Notes under the pieces: model-generated | The model's database searches: none | The model's input: only the letters and a program-made list of their open reading frames with translations | Told to the model about the DNA's origin: nothing | Shown here: positions 47,343 through 55,714 of the stretch, piece by piece | Position numbering within the stretch: position 1 is the first letter of the stretch | How the letters are laid out: each line of letters starts with the position of its first letter | Translations under genes and position numbers: made by a program | Assembly: GCA_944324465.1 (NCBI GenBank) | Contig: CALUWI010000006.1 | Coordinates: 1 to 64,000, forward strand | Length of the DNA stretch: 64,000 nucleotides | Source: an uncultured Mucispirillum sp. | GTDB taxonomy: Bacteria; Chrysiogenota; Deferribacteres; Deferribacterales; Mucispirillaceae | Direction of reading: 5' to 3'

Positions 47343-48035
47343 TTATTCATGACGCGGGTCAATATATTTTACCGCATCGTTAAACCTGCCATAAACACCT
47401 TTTGCCTTGTTTAAAGCATCTTCAGCAGGAGTGCCTTTTTTAATTGCATCCATCATTTTACCAAGGTTTACAAATTCATAACCGATAATTTCATTATCTG
47501 CATCAACTGCAACTCTTGTAATATAACCTTCTGCCATTTCTAAATATCTAGCACCTTTTGCTTTTGTACCAAACATTGTACCAACCTGGCTTCTTAAACC
47601 TTTACCTAAATCTTCTAAGCTGGCACCTATTGGCAGACCGCCTTCAGAAAATGCAGTCTGAGACCTGCCGTATACAATTTGCAGGAAAAGTTCACGCATA
47701 GCAACATTTATTGCATCACATACTAAGTCAGTATTTAATGCTTCTAAAATAGTTTTACCCGGCAGAATTTCTGATGCCATAGCCGCAGAATGTGTCATAC
47801 CTGAACAGCCTAATGTTTCCACAAGTGCTTCTTCAATAATACCATCTTTAACATTTAAAGTTAATTTACATGCACCCTGCTGTGGAGCACACCAGCCTAC
47901 TCCGTGAGTAAGCCCGCTGATATCTTTAATTTCTTTTGCCTGAACCCATTTACCTTCCTGTGGTATTGGTGCAGGGCCATGATATGCACCTTTTGCAATT
48001 GGACACATATGCTCTACTTCAGTAGAATAAATCAT
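47343..48035 (-). CDS. Iron-sulfur cluster assembly scaffold-like protein
   Basis: It is a NifU/IscU-related protein of the type paired with GGGtGRT proteins. It has cysteines in GWCAPQQGACKL and ETLGCSGMTHSAAMASE (the scaffold-type Cys in a glycine-containing loop) and LGKMMDAIKKG near the end. The frame extends nine codons upstream to 48062, but GGGAGG precedes the ATG at 48035 (MIYSTEVEHMCP), giving 230 aa. Confidence 0.82.
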   Translation of the reverse strand: MIYSTEVEHMCPIAKGAYHGPAPIPQEGKWVQAKEIKDISGLTHGVGWCAPQQGACKLTLNVKDGIIEEALVETLGCSGMTHSAAMASEILPGKTILEALNTDLVCDAINVAMRELFLQIVYGRSQTAFSEGGLPIGASLEDLGKGLRSQVGTMFGTKAKGARYLEMAEGYITRVAVDADNEIIGYEFVNLGKMMDAIKKGTPAEDALNKAKGVYGRFNDAVKYIDPRHE

Positions 48036-48075
48036 ATTCCTACCTCCCTTATATTTTTGCACTTTATTATTGCAT

Positions 48076-48618
48076 TTATTTTGCTATAAACCCACGAATA
48101 CCTACATTTATCCTGGCAAACCCATTACCTAGATGATTAGAACCAGGCAGAGTATCTGTTAATGATTCAAACCCACCGCCTGCTTCTATAAATATAGATA
48201 AATTATTTAAACTGAAAATATCAGCACCTAAACCAGCATATACTTCATAAGAATATGGTGCTTCAAACAACTGACTGCCCTCTGTTCCGACAAAAGCAAA
48301 ACCGCCGGCAATAAACCCATAAGGAATAACAAAAATATTATTTTTTCTATAATCTGTAGATAAGCCAAAAGTGATTTTTTCTGTAATGCCAAAATAACCT
48401 GTTGAATTTTCACTATTAAAAATATTTTTACCATATCCATCTATTGATATTAAATTACGCATTTCAAAAGATGAATTATTAAATATTGATACTCCAAACT
48501 CACCATAGCCGCCGCTTTTAGTACTGGTTAATGATACACCGCCGCCAAATGATAAATTTGCAGCAAAAGAAAATACAGGAATTAAAAGGATAAACAAAAC
48601 AAAAAAGACCTTTTTCAT
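48076..48618 (-). CDS. Small outer-membrane beta-barrel-like protein
   Basis: The signal peptide KKVFFVLFILLIPVFSFA is followed by alternating Gly/aromatic strands (NLSFGGGVSLTSTKSGGYGEFGVSIF, YSYEVYAGLGADIF, FARINVGIRGFIAK) with a Lys at the end. This fits an eight-stranded barrel of about 160 residues. No specific function is visible. AGGTG precedes the ATG. Confidence 0.72.
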   Translation of the reverse strand: MKKVFFVLFILLIPVFSFAANLSFGGGVSLTSTKSGGYGEFGVSIFNNSSFEMRNLISIDGYGKNIFNSENSTGYFGITEKITFGLSTDYRKNNIFVIPYGFIAGGFAFVGTEGSQLFEAPYSYEVYAGLGADIFSLNNLSIFIEAGGGFESLTDTLPGSNHLGNGFARINVGIRGFIAK

Positions 48619-48729
48619 AAAACACCTATTTTATTAGACAGTATTTTGTTACATTTATATAATATCTTATCATAATCTACTTTGTTGTCAATGAATAATA
48701 AAAATATTTAATTTTTTTATAATATTTGC

Positions 48730-48758
48730 TTGACAAAGCCTTTAAATATTGCTATCTT
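48730..48758 (+). promoter_or_regulatory. rpsT promoter
   Basis: TTGACA (48730-48735), 17-bp spacer, TATCTT (48753-48758), giving a leader of about 35 bases before the GTG start. Confidence 0.7.
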
Positions 48759-48800
48759 TTCACTCTACAATAATTATGATTAATTTTTTGAGGTGTTAGA

Positions 48801-49073
48801 GTGGCACATACATTGTCAGCTTTAAAACGTATTCGTCAGTCAGAAAAAAGAAGACTGATTAACAAATCTAATAAATCAGCTATGAAAACATATATTAAAA
48901 AATATATGAAAGCATTAGAAACAGGTGCTGATAATACTGAAGCATTATTAAAACAAGCTGTAAGCGTTATTTACAAAACTGCACGCAAAGGTGCAATCCA
49001 TCAAAAACAAGCTTCTCGTAAAGTTTCACGCCTTACTATGAAGTTTAACAAAGCACAAGCAGTTAACAAGTAG
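48801..49073 (+). CDS. rpsT: 30S ribosomal protein S20
   Basis: The 90-aa basic helical protein binds 16S rRNA. It has the family's LSALKRIRQSEKRRLINKSNKSAMKTYIKK start and the IHQKQASRKVSRLTMKFN end. The start codon is GTG with GAGGTG about six bases upstream. It is monocistronic and followed by the riboswitch leader. Confidence 0.98.
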   Translation: MAHTLSALKRIRQSEKRRLINKSNKSAMKTYIKKYMKALETGADNTEALLKQAVSVIYKTARKGAIHQKQASRKVSRLTMKFNKAQAVNK

Positions 49074-49150
49074 TTTTAAAAACATATAATAATTGTACCA
49101 CCTTTTATTATTGTGTTTTTATTTATATAATGCTGTCCTTATTTTTTGTA

Positions 49151-49250
49151 TGAAGGGGAGTAGCCCAAATTTGTTTGGATAAAGTCAACAATCTCGTGTT
49201 ATTTATAACACTGGCTTTATCATTGGTTTAAGAAATCATTGGCAAGACCT
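49151..49250 (+). ncRNA. yybP-ykoY-type (manganese) riboswitch aptamer
   Basis: The leader ahead of the Na+/Ca2+ exchanger contains GGGGAGTAGC, then GTCAACA, and GGCAAGACC at the 3' end, in the order and approximate spacing of the yybP-ykoY motif. That family senses Mn2+ and often controls cation exporters. The 3' GCAAGACC overlaps the 5' arm of the terminator that follows, so ligand binding should prevent the terminator and turn the gene on. A -10-like TATAAT lies at 49126-49131 without a convincing -35. Confidence 0.75.
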
Positions 49251-49284
49251 TCGGCATATTACATGCCGAAGGTCTTTTTTTTAT
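49244..49284 (+). terminator. Riboswitch expression-platform terminator
   Basis: A 14-bp perfect stem AAGACCTTCGGCAT / ATGCCGAAGGTCTT with a five-base loop is followed by eight T. It is very strong and would block the exporter gene unless the aptamer holds the 5' arm. Confidence 0.85.
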
Positions 49285-49313
49285 ATGTGCAAAAAAATAA
49301 AAAGGAGAAAAAT

Positions 49314-50561
49314 ATGAAAAATTGGATGCCAATTATTATCGCAGTAATAGCAACAATTCCTGGGTTTATGCTTAGAGTGCTTGGTATTGAACTACACCCT
49401 ATTGTTATGACATTAATTACTGCTGTTGCTATCTTTTCAGCATCATTTATCTTAACTTGGGCCTGCGAAGTTATGCAGCTTGATATTCCACAGGCTGTTG
49501 CTGTCGCTCTTGTTGCATTAATTGCAGTACTGCCAGAATATGCTGTTGATATGTATTTTACATGGATGGCAGGTCAAGACCCACAAGGTGAATATGTTCA
49601 CTATGCTGTTGCAAATATGACTGGTGCAAACAGGCTTCTTATTGGTGTAGGCTGGTCTGTAATTATTTTAATATTTGCAATAAAATTCAGAAAAAAAGTT
49701 GTGCTTGAATCTACTCACAAAACTGAACTTTTCTTTTTAATGCTTGCTACATTATATGCAATAACTATTCCTTTAAAAGGCACATTAAATCTTTTTGATA
49801 CAGTTGTTTTAATAGGTATATTTATATGGTATATCACTATCATTATTAGAAAACCAGTTGAAGAAGAAGAAATAGAAGGCCCTGCAAAAACTATTGCTGA
49901 CCTTCCAAAACAAAAAAGACTTACTGTAACATGGGGACTTTTCTTTGTAGCCGCTATAGTTATTTTTGCAGATGCAGAATTATTTAGTGAAAGCCTTGTA
50001 GCAAGTGGTAAACTGCTTGGTGTAAATGAATTTTTACTTGTACAGTGGCTTGCCCCTATTGCTTCAGAAGCTCCAGAATTTATTGTAGCTATCACTTTTG
50101 CTCTCCGCGGAAGTGCAGGCCTTGCTCTTGGAAGCCTTGTATCTTCTAAATTAAACCAATGGACACTGCTTGTTGGTATGATACCACTTGTTTACAGCAT
50201 TTCTTATTCTACTGCAGACCACCCACATGATACTGGCTTTTTTTCTACTGTTATGCCCCTTGCAACTATGCAAATGCATGAACTGCTTTTAACTGCTGCT
50301 CAGTCTGCTTTTGCTATTGCATTAATTGCAGGACTTGTTGCTGGTAAAAGAGAAGCACTTGCACTGCTTATATTATTTATGGCACAATTTTTATCACCAT
50401 TTTATGATAAACTGCTTCCTGCATATATTCCAAATGCAACACCGCATGACACAGTACTTATAACTTTCAGTGTTATTTATGTTGTATTTACAATCATACT
50501 TGTTGTTATGCATCCAAAAAGATTTGTATCTATTATAAAAGGATATAAAACAGGCGTATAA
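49314..50561 (+). CDS. Na+/Ca2+ exchanger (CaCA) family cation antiporter
   Basis: The 415-aa membrane protein has about 10-11 helices and the two alpha-repeats of the CaCA family: ALIAVLPEYAVDMYFTW in the first half and APIASEAPEFIVAITFALRGS in the second, each with the acidic residue and proline used for cation transport. An open frame reaches 49239 inside the riboswitch and terminator, but AAGGAG lies before the ATG at 49314. Control by a yybP-ykoY-type element suggests it exports Mn2+ or handles Ca2+ under Mn2+ control. Confidence 0.88.
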   Translation: MKNWMPIIIAVIATIPGFMLRVLGIELHPIVMTLITAVAIFSASFILTWACEVMQLDIPQAVAVALVALIAVLPEYAVDMYFTWMAGQDPQGEYVHYAVANMTGANRLLIGVGWSVIILIFAIKFRKKVVLESTHKTELFFLMLATLYAITIPLKGTLNLFDTVVLIGIFIWYITIIIRKPVEEEEIEGPAKTIADLPKQKRLTVTWGLFFVAAIVIFADAELFSESLVASGKLLGVNEFLLVQWLAPIASEAPEFIVAITFALRGSAGLALGSLVSSKLNQWTLLVGMIPLVYSISYSTADHPHDTGFFSTVMPLATMQMHELLLTAAQSAFAIALIAGLVAGKREALALLILFMAQFLSPFYDKLLPAYIPNATPHDTVLITFSVIYVVFTIILVVMHPKRFVSIIKGYKTGV

Positions 50562-50565
50562 AAAT

Positions 50566-50592
50566 AAAGGGCGGTATAAACCGCCCTTTTAT
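50566..50592. terminator. Bidirectional terminator after the exchanger
   Basis: AAAGGGCGGT / ACCGCCCTTT with a four-base loop and a T-run on the plus strand. The A-run on the left gives a T-run on the minus strand for the convergent membrane-protein gene. Confidence 0.85.
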
Positions 50593-50602
50593 ATTCAGCT
50601 TA

Positions 50603-51109
50603 TTATTTTGTTTCTTCTATAAAGTCATCATCAGTTAAGCCCCATTCTTTTTTAAGAAGATTGCGAACTAATGTGCTAGGTGCTGCAACTTTATATCCTT
50701 CATATCTGTAATTTTCTGCAATCCATTTATTTGCATTATATGCTGTAAAACAGGAAAAAACTGATATAAATAAAAGTAAAAATACAGAACTTGCAAGGAA
50801 AAATTCAAGCACATCTTTATAATCAATATCTAATAAATAATATATCTGCATCATAAATGATGGAGAAGCCTGCACTTGAGATGTACCGTAAGGATACATA
50901 CTTGCAAAAGATGAGCTGAATATTGAAAAACATACAATACCTAAAAATAATAATAAACTTGCTATAAGCATTATAAATCCAGAACGATTTAGTTTATTTT
51001 TAAATAATGTTATACCAAATATTGGTGCTGTAATAAGTAAAAACCAATTGATGCCGTGGTTTATTTTTTTTACATTTCCTGTTTCTTCGTTTCGTAATTC
51101 AATTGTCAT
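50603..51109 (-). CDS. Small membrane protein, unknown
   Basis: The protein has three likely helices: NWFLLITAPIFGITLF, FIMLIASLLLFLGIVCF and VFLLLFISVFSCF. A soluble tail follows, with NKWIAENYRYEGYKV and LLKKEWGLTDDDF. The layout recalls DUF2628-type proteins, in which an aromatic NxxxxxxxxxGY segment follows the membrane part, but the match is weak. Starts at 51121 (ATG) and 51109 (ATG) are both possible; I prefer 51109, where MTIELRN begins. No operon partner. Confidence 0.55.
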   Translation of the reverse strand: MTIELRNEETGNVKKINHGINWFLLITAPIFGITLFKNKLNRSGFIMLIASLLLFLGIVCFSIFSSSFASMYPYGTSQVQASPSFMMQIYYLLDIDYKDVLEFFLASSVFLLLFISVFSCFTAYNANKWIAENYRYEGYKVAAPSTLVRNLLKKEWGLTDDDFIEETK

Positions 51110-51203
51110 AAAATGCTCCATTTTTTATATTTCTTTTGTATCTATATGCTATGTCGCAAGTATAACAAAAATGGTTACAATGACAATATAAGAAAATAAA
51201 AGA

Positions 51204-51232
51204 TTGACAGATATAATATCTTCTTTTATCCT
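51204..51232 (+). promoter_or_regulatory. Promoter of the yjbQ-phasin-UbiB operon
   Basis: TTGACA (51204-51209), 17-bp spacer, TATCCT (51227-51232). It overlaps the first codons of the longest open frame, which rules out the frame's upstream start and supports the ATG at 51261. Confidence 0.65.
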
Positions 51233-51260
51233 AATGTATTATGTAATTGAGAGTATAATT

Positions 51261-51662
51261 ATGGATACTATTAATATTACTACAAAAGCAAGATTTGATA
51301 TTATAGATATTACATCTCAAATACAGTCATGTATCACAAAATCTAATGTTAAAAGTGGTATTGCTGTTATTTTCATTCCTCACACTACAGCAGGCATATC
51401 TATTAACGAAAATGCAGACCCTGATGTTGTATATGACTTAAAAAACATATTTAATAATATGATACCTGAGCATAATCATTACAGACACAGCGAAGGTAAT
51501 TCTCAGGCACATGCCCTTTCTACCTTAACTTCACCCAGCTTGACAGTTATTATTGAAAATGGAAAAATTGTTCTTGGAACATGGCAGAATATATATTTTA
51601 TGGAATATGACGGACCTAGAAACAGAAAGGCACATATTCAAATAATAGATAAAGGAGAATAA
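51261..51662 (+). CDS. YjbQ/UPF0047 family protein
   Basis: The 133-aa protein has the family signature FIPHTTAGISINENADPDVVYDL, then the H-rich HNHYRHSEGNSQAHALST and the LGTWQNIYFMEYDGPRNRKAHIQII ending. Members show weak thiamine-phosphate synthase activity in vitro, but the true role is unsettled. It is the first gene of a tight three-gene operon: the next ATG comes after one base. Confidence 0.9.
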   Translation: MDTINITTKARFDIIDITSQIQSCITKSNVKSGIAVIFIPHTTAGISINENADPDVVYDLKNIFNNMIPEHNHYRHSEGNSQAHALSTLTSPSLTVIIENGKIVLGTWQNIYFMEYDGPRNRKAHIQIIDKGE

Positions 51663-51663
51663 T

Positions 51664-51972
51664 ATGAGTAATTTAAGTGATGATTTAAAAAGAGCCTTTT
51701 TATTTGGCGTGGGTGCTATTGCAAAAACAACTGAAAAATCAAAAGAATTAATTGATGAATTAATTGAAAAAGGTGCTATTACTGTTGAACAGGGAAAAAG
51801 TTTAAATGAAGAATTAAAACATAACCTGCAGGAAAAAATTCTTGAAAAAGAAAGAGAATTAAATTCTGACCTTATAAGCCAGATTAAAGATATGAAAAAC
51901 TTATCTGATGAAGATATTCAAATATTAAAAGATAAAATAGCAGAAGTAGAAAAAGAAAAAAATGAAAAGTAA
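51664..51972 (+). CDS. Phasin-like coiled-coil protein
   Basis: The 102-aa protein begins LSDDLKRAFLFGVGAIAKTTEKSKELIDELIEKGAITVEQG, the pattern seen in short phasin/PhaF-like proteins that often precede UbiB-type kinases. The rest is a charged coiled coil. No PHA synthase is in the window, so a granule role cannot be assumed. AAAGGAG precedes the ATG, and its end overlaps the next gene by 11 bp. Confidence 0.75.
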   Translation: MSNLSDDLKRAFLFGVGAIAKTTEKSKELIDELIEKGAITVEQGKSLNEELKHNLQEKILEKERELNSDLISQIKDMKNLSDEDIQILKDKIAEVEKEKNEK

Positions 51973-53533
51973 GTATAATGAAAGGACTCGTCTGCGTGAA
52001 ATATTAGCGATTGTTAGAAAGCATAATATTATTACAGGTATTACCCCTGAAAAATTACGCAGTGTATTAGAAGATTTAGGTCCAACATATATTAAAATGG
52101 GGCAGATAATGTCTATGCAGACAGATGCTCTGCCCCCTGCATTTTTAAAAGAATTAGAAAAGCTAAGAACTGATGTTCCACCTATGAATGATGAAGATTT
52201 ACGCTTTATCATTCAAGAAACATATAATAAAGATATTTCTGAGCTTTTTGATGATTTCAGCTATAAATCATTAGGCTCTGCATCTATCGCACAAGTTCAT
52301 TCTGCAAAACTTAAAGAAAGCGGTACTCCTGTTGTATTAAAAATTCAAAGGCGTGATATATACAGGCGTATGGAGCAGGATATAAAACTTATGCGCCGTG
52401 TTGCAAATATGGTGCAGAAAGTAAAAAAAGAAACGGTTATTGATTTTGAAACAATCCTTGATGAACTTTGGAGAACTGCTCAAGAAGAAATGAATTTCCT
52501 TAAAGAAGCAGAAAATGCTGTTACATTTTATAATAACCATAAAGATGTACAGTATGCTACATGTCCAAAAGTATATACTGAACTAAGTTCTGAAAAAATA
52601 CTTGTTATGGAATATGTGGAAGGCTTTTTTATTGATAATGAAAAAGCAATCACTGAAGGCGGATACGATAAAAAAGAAATAGCTGCAAAACTGGCTGAAG
52701 ATTATATATCACAGGTTATTGATTATGGATTTTTCCATGCAGACCCACATCCTGGTAATATTAAAATACGAAACGGTCAGATTGTGTGGATAGATTTAGG
52801 CATGATGGGTACATTAAGCCCTAGAGACAGAGGGCTTATTGCTGATTTAATTACATCAGTTGCAAAGCATGATACAAGCAGAATAAAAGATATTGCTTTA
52901 ACTCTTGGCAACCCGTCAAAGGATATTGACCATGTAAGGCTTTATTCTGATATTGACTTGTTTCTTAATAAATACGGTACAATGGATTTAGGAAATATGA
53001 GCCTTGCAAGTATTGTCAGCGAACTGCTGGAAATACTTAGGACTCATCAGATACAAGTCCCTTCTACTATTTCTATGCTTGCCCGCGGTATTATGACACT
53101 AGAAGGTGTTATTGCATTTTTAAACCCAGATATAAATGTGATAGATATTACTGCAACACATATAAAAAACAGCAAAAACCCAGTAGAAGAATTTACAAAA
53201 AAAATCCAGAAAGCAGTAATGGAATTAAGCGGAAGTTTAGAAAAACTTGCATTAATCCCTGGATTTACAATAGACATTCTGCAAATGATAGCAAAAGGAC
53301 AGGTAAAAGTTAATTCTGAACTGCAGATATCAGAAAATGCTCAGTCGTTTATAGATAGAATGTTAAGCAGAATAATACTTGCTTTAATAACTGTTGCCAT
53401 AATAATAGGCTCAAGCCTTATAGCAATGGTAGATGTTCAGCCTGTAATATTTAACCTGCCGCTTTTTACAACTATAGGATATATTGCAGCAGGCTTTTTA
53501 ACTATCTCACTTTTCCGTGGAAAATTTAAGTAG
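51962..53533 (+). CDS. UbiB/AarF-family (ABC1/ADCK) atypical kinase
   Basis: The 523-aa protein has the family's KxGQ motif (K45-Q48 in YIKMGQIMSMQTD), the alanine-rich loop SLGSASIAQVHSA in place of the glycine loop, PVVLKIQR with the ATP lysine, the catalytic YGFFHADPHPGNI and the metal-binding IDLGMMG. Two C-terminal membrane helices are present (LALITVAIIIGSSLIAMV and LFTTIGYIAAGFLTI). These proteins support quinone biosynthesis or lipid homeostasis. No ubi or men gene is adjacent, so I do not name it ubiB. Confidence 0.93.
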   Translation: MKSKYNERTRLREILAIVRKHNIITGITPEKLRSVLEDLGPTYIKMGQIMSMQTDALPPAFLKELEKLRTDVPPMNDEDLRFIIQETYNKDISELFDDFSYKSLGSASIAQVHSAKLKESGTPVVLKIQRRDIYRRMEQDIKLMRRVANMVQKVKKETVIDFETILDELWRTAQEEMNFLKEAENAVTFYNNHKDVQYATCPKVYTELSSEKILVMEYVEGFFIDNEKAITEGGYDKKEIAAKLAEDYISQVIDYGFFHADPHPGNIKIRNGQIVWIDLGMMGTLSPRDRGLIADLITSVAKHDTSRIKDIALTLGNPSKDIDHVRLYSDIDLFLNKYGTMDLGNMSLASIVSELLEILRTHQIQVPSTISMLARGIMTLEGVIAFLNPDINVIDITATHIKNSKNPVEEFTKKIQKAVMELSGSLEKLALIPGFTIDILQMIAKGQVKVNSELQISENAQSFIDRMLSRIILALITVAIIIGSSLIAMVDVQPVIFNLPLFTTIGYIAAGFLTISLFRGKFK

Positions 53534-53538
53534 AATAT

Positions 53539-53928
53539 TTATAATGTTTCCACTTCATCTATTATAGCCTGTGGAACTCTTACAGGCTTATTTTTTACTG
53601 CATCATATACTGCATGAGTAGTTTTTGCTGTTGCATATATGGTGCCCTTTCCATCATGAATTTCATATTCAAATGTAAATAATGCACCTTTTGCACTGGA
53701 AAGCCACAGTTTAACAAATGCTTTATCTTCTAATTTTAAAAACTTTTTATAATGAACTTCTGCACTTGTCAAAATAAACCACATTTTATTTTCTATACTG
53801 TTATGAAAAATATCTGCATAGCAGTTTGTCCGTGCTATTTCGCAGTAGCTTAAATAAACAGAATTATTTACATGACCATAACCGTCTAAATCATTAAATC
53901 TTATCTGTATTTCTATTTCTTTTGCCAT
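53539..53928 (-). CDS. Acyl-CoA thioesterase (4HBT hotdog family)
   Basis: The 129-aa hotdog-fold protein has the active-site pattern IQIRFNDLDGYGHVNNSVYLSYCE near the N-terminus (Asp in NDLDGYGHVNN), then AEVHYKKFLKLEDKAFV and FEYEIHDGKGTIYATAKTTHAVYD. It probably hydrolyses acyl-CoA, substrate unknown. The frame extends to a GTG at 53937, but GGGGTGA lies before the ATG at 53928. Confidence 0.88.
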   Translation of the reverse strand: MAKEIEIQIRFNDLDGYGHVNNSVYLSYCEIARTNCYADIFHNSIENKMWFILTSAEVHYKKFLKLEDKAFVKLWLSSAKGALFTFEYEIHDGKGTIYATAKTTHAVYDAVKNKPVRVPQAIIDEVETL

Positions 53929-54079
53929 ATTTTTCACCCCTTTTTATTTTTTCCTATAATATCAAATTATAAACAAAGTTACAAGAATATATAAAATAAA
54001 AAAATAAAAAATTATTGTTGATAAAATTAAGATTATATAATAACATTACTCTGATATTTTACTTTCCAGGAGAATAATT

Positions 54080-55639
54080 GTGGAACATATTAATGTTGGT
54101 TTTTTATCTATTTTACCACCGATTATTGCAATCGTTTTAGCCTTAAAATCTAAAGATGTTGTATCTTCTTTGATTATAGGTATTTTATCAGGCACAGTTA
54201 TCTATGTGTTTAATGCACCAGTTAAAGAAGGTGCGGCTGATGCATCATTTCTTCATAACCTTGTTCTTTCATTAGAATATATGTTTGTCATTATGGCAGA
54301 TAAATTTGATGTAATGATGATTATATTTATGTGTGTACTTGGTGCATTAGTAGCAGTTGTTACTTTAGCAGGCGGTGCAAGAGCCTATGGACAGTGGGCT
54401 TCTAAAAAAGTAAAATCACCAGTTGGAGCAAAACTTGCTACTTCTATTTTAGGTATTGTTATCTTTATTGATGACTATTTTAACTGCTTAACTGTAGGAA
54501 CTGTTATGCGACCAGTTACAGACCAGCATAAAATTTCCCGTGAAAAACTTGCATACCTTATAGATGCTATGGCTGCACCAATATGTATTATTGCCCCAAT
54601 TTCTAGCTGGGCAGCTTCTATTTTAACTTATCTTCCAGAAGATGTGGATAGAATGCAGATGTTTTTAAATACTATTCCTTTTAACTTTTATGCTCTTTTA
54701 ACAATTGTAATGGTACTTCTGCTTTCTATATGGAATTTAGACTTTGGACCAATGGCTAAATTTGAAAGACAGGCAAAACATAAAAAAACTATTGATGATG
54801 TTAAAACTCAAACTGCTCACTCTGATGATTTCTCTAACAGAAATATATCTGAAAAAGGTAAAGTTTATGACTTATTAATACCTATATTAGCATTAATATT
54901 ATTTTCTATTTTAGCAATGCTTTACACTGGCGGATATTTTAGTGAAGATAAAACATTATTTCAGGCTTTTGGTGATACTGCTCCTACAAAATCACTTGTT
55001 TTAGGTGGCTTTGGTGCTGTTATAGTTGCTTTTATACTATTTCTGCCACGCAGAGTGCTTAACTTCCATGATTTTATGGATGGTATAGTTCTTGGTGTAA
55101 AATCAATGGTTACTGCATGTATGATACTTGCTTTCGCATGGACCATTAAAGGTGTCTGCGATGTTCTTTCTACTGGTGCTTATGTGAGCCATATAGTAGA
55201 AACATCAAATATGCCTGTAGTATTAATTCCTGCCATAGTGTTCCTTGTTGCTGCCCTTCTTTCTTTTTCAATAGGCACATCTTGGGGGACATTTGGTATA
55301 TTAATACCTATTATACTTACAGTATCTGAAAGTGTTGCTCCAGAACTTCTGATTATAAACCTGGCGGCTACTCTTGCAGGCTCAGTTTTTGGTGACCACT
55401 GCTCACCTATTTCAGACACCACAATTCTTTCTTCTACAGGTGCTGCATGTAGACATATAGACCATGTTACAACCCAGATTCCTTATGCCACTATTGTTGC
55501 TGTTGTATCTTTTATTGGCTTTATTATTGCAGGCCTTACAAAAAGCTGGCTATTTTCATTTGGAGCTGCATTTATTCTGCTTATAATCTCACTTGTAATA
55601 CTTCACAAAAGAAATTCAAAATTATATGGTGATGAATAA
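54080..55639 (+). CDS. NhaC-family Na+/H+ antiporter
   Basis: The 519-aa protein has about 11-12 membrane helices. It opens with GFLSILPPIIAIVLALKSKDVVSSLIIGILSG and includes FIDDYFNCLTVGTVMRPVTD and FGDHCSPISDTTILSSTGAACRHIDHVTTQIPY, both hallmarks of this transporter family. It probably exchanges Na+ for H+, or an organic acid pair as in MleN-type members. The start is GTG with CAGGAG eight bases upstream. Confidence 0.9.
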   Translation: MEHINVGFLSILPPIIAIVLALKSKDVVSSLIIGILSGTVIYVFNAPVKEGAADASFLHNLVLSLEYMFVIMADKFDVMMIIFMCVLGALVAVVTLAGGARAYGQWASKKVKSPVGAKLATSILGIVIFIDDYFNCLTVGTVMRPVTDQHKISREKLAYLIDAMAAPICIIAPISSWAASILTYLPEDVDRMQMFLNTIPFNFYALLTIVMVLLLSIWNLDFGPMAKFERQAKHKKTIDDVKTQTAHSDDFSNRNISEKGKVYDLLIPILALILFSILAMLYTGGYFSEDKTLFQAFGDTAPTKSLVLGGFGAVIVAFILFLPRRVLNFHDFMDGIVLGVKSMVTACMILAFAWTIKGVCDVLSTGAYVSHIVETSNMPVVLIPAIVFLVAALLSFSIGTSWGTFGILIPIILTVSESVAPELLIINLAATLAGSVFGDHCSPISDTTILSSTGAACRHIDHVTTQIPYATIVAVVSFIGFIIAGLTKSWLFSFGAAFILLIISLVILHKRNSKLYGDE

Positions 55640-55670
55640 TTATTTCTCACTATCAATAATATATTTTTAT

Positions 55671-55702
55671 GAGCTTGCAGATTTCTGCAGGCTCAATTTT
55701 TT
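55671..55702 (+). terminator. Terminator after the NhaC-family gene
   Basis: GAGCTTGCAG / CTGCAGGCTC (one bulge or mismatch) with a four-base loop, followed by AATTTTTT. Confidence 0.75.
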
Positions 55703-55714
55703 ATAAGAGGTAAT

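Noticed and set aside
49239-49313. 25-codon N-terminal extension of the exchanger
   Set aside because: These codons lie in the riboswitch terminator stem; AAGGAG supports the ATG at 49314.
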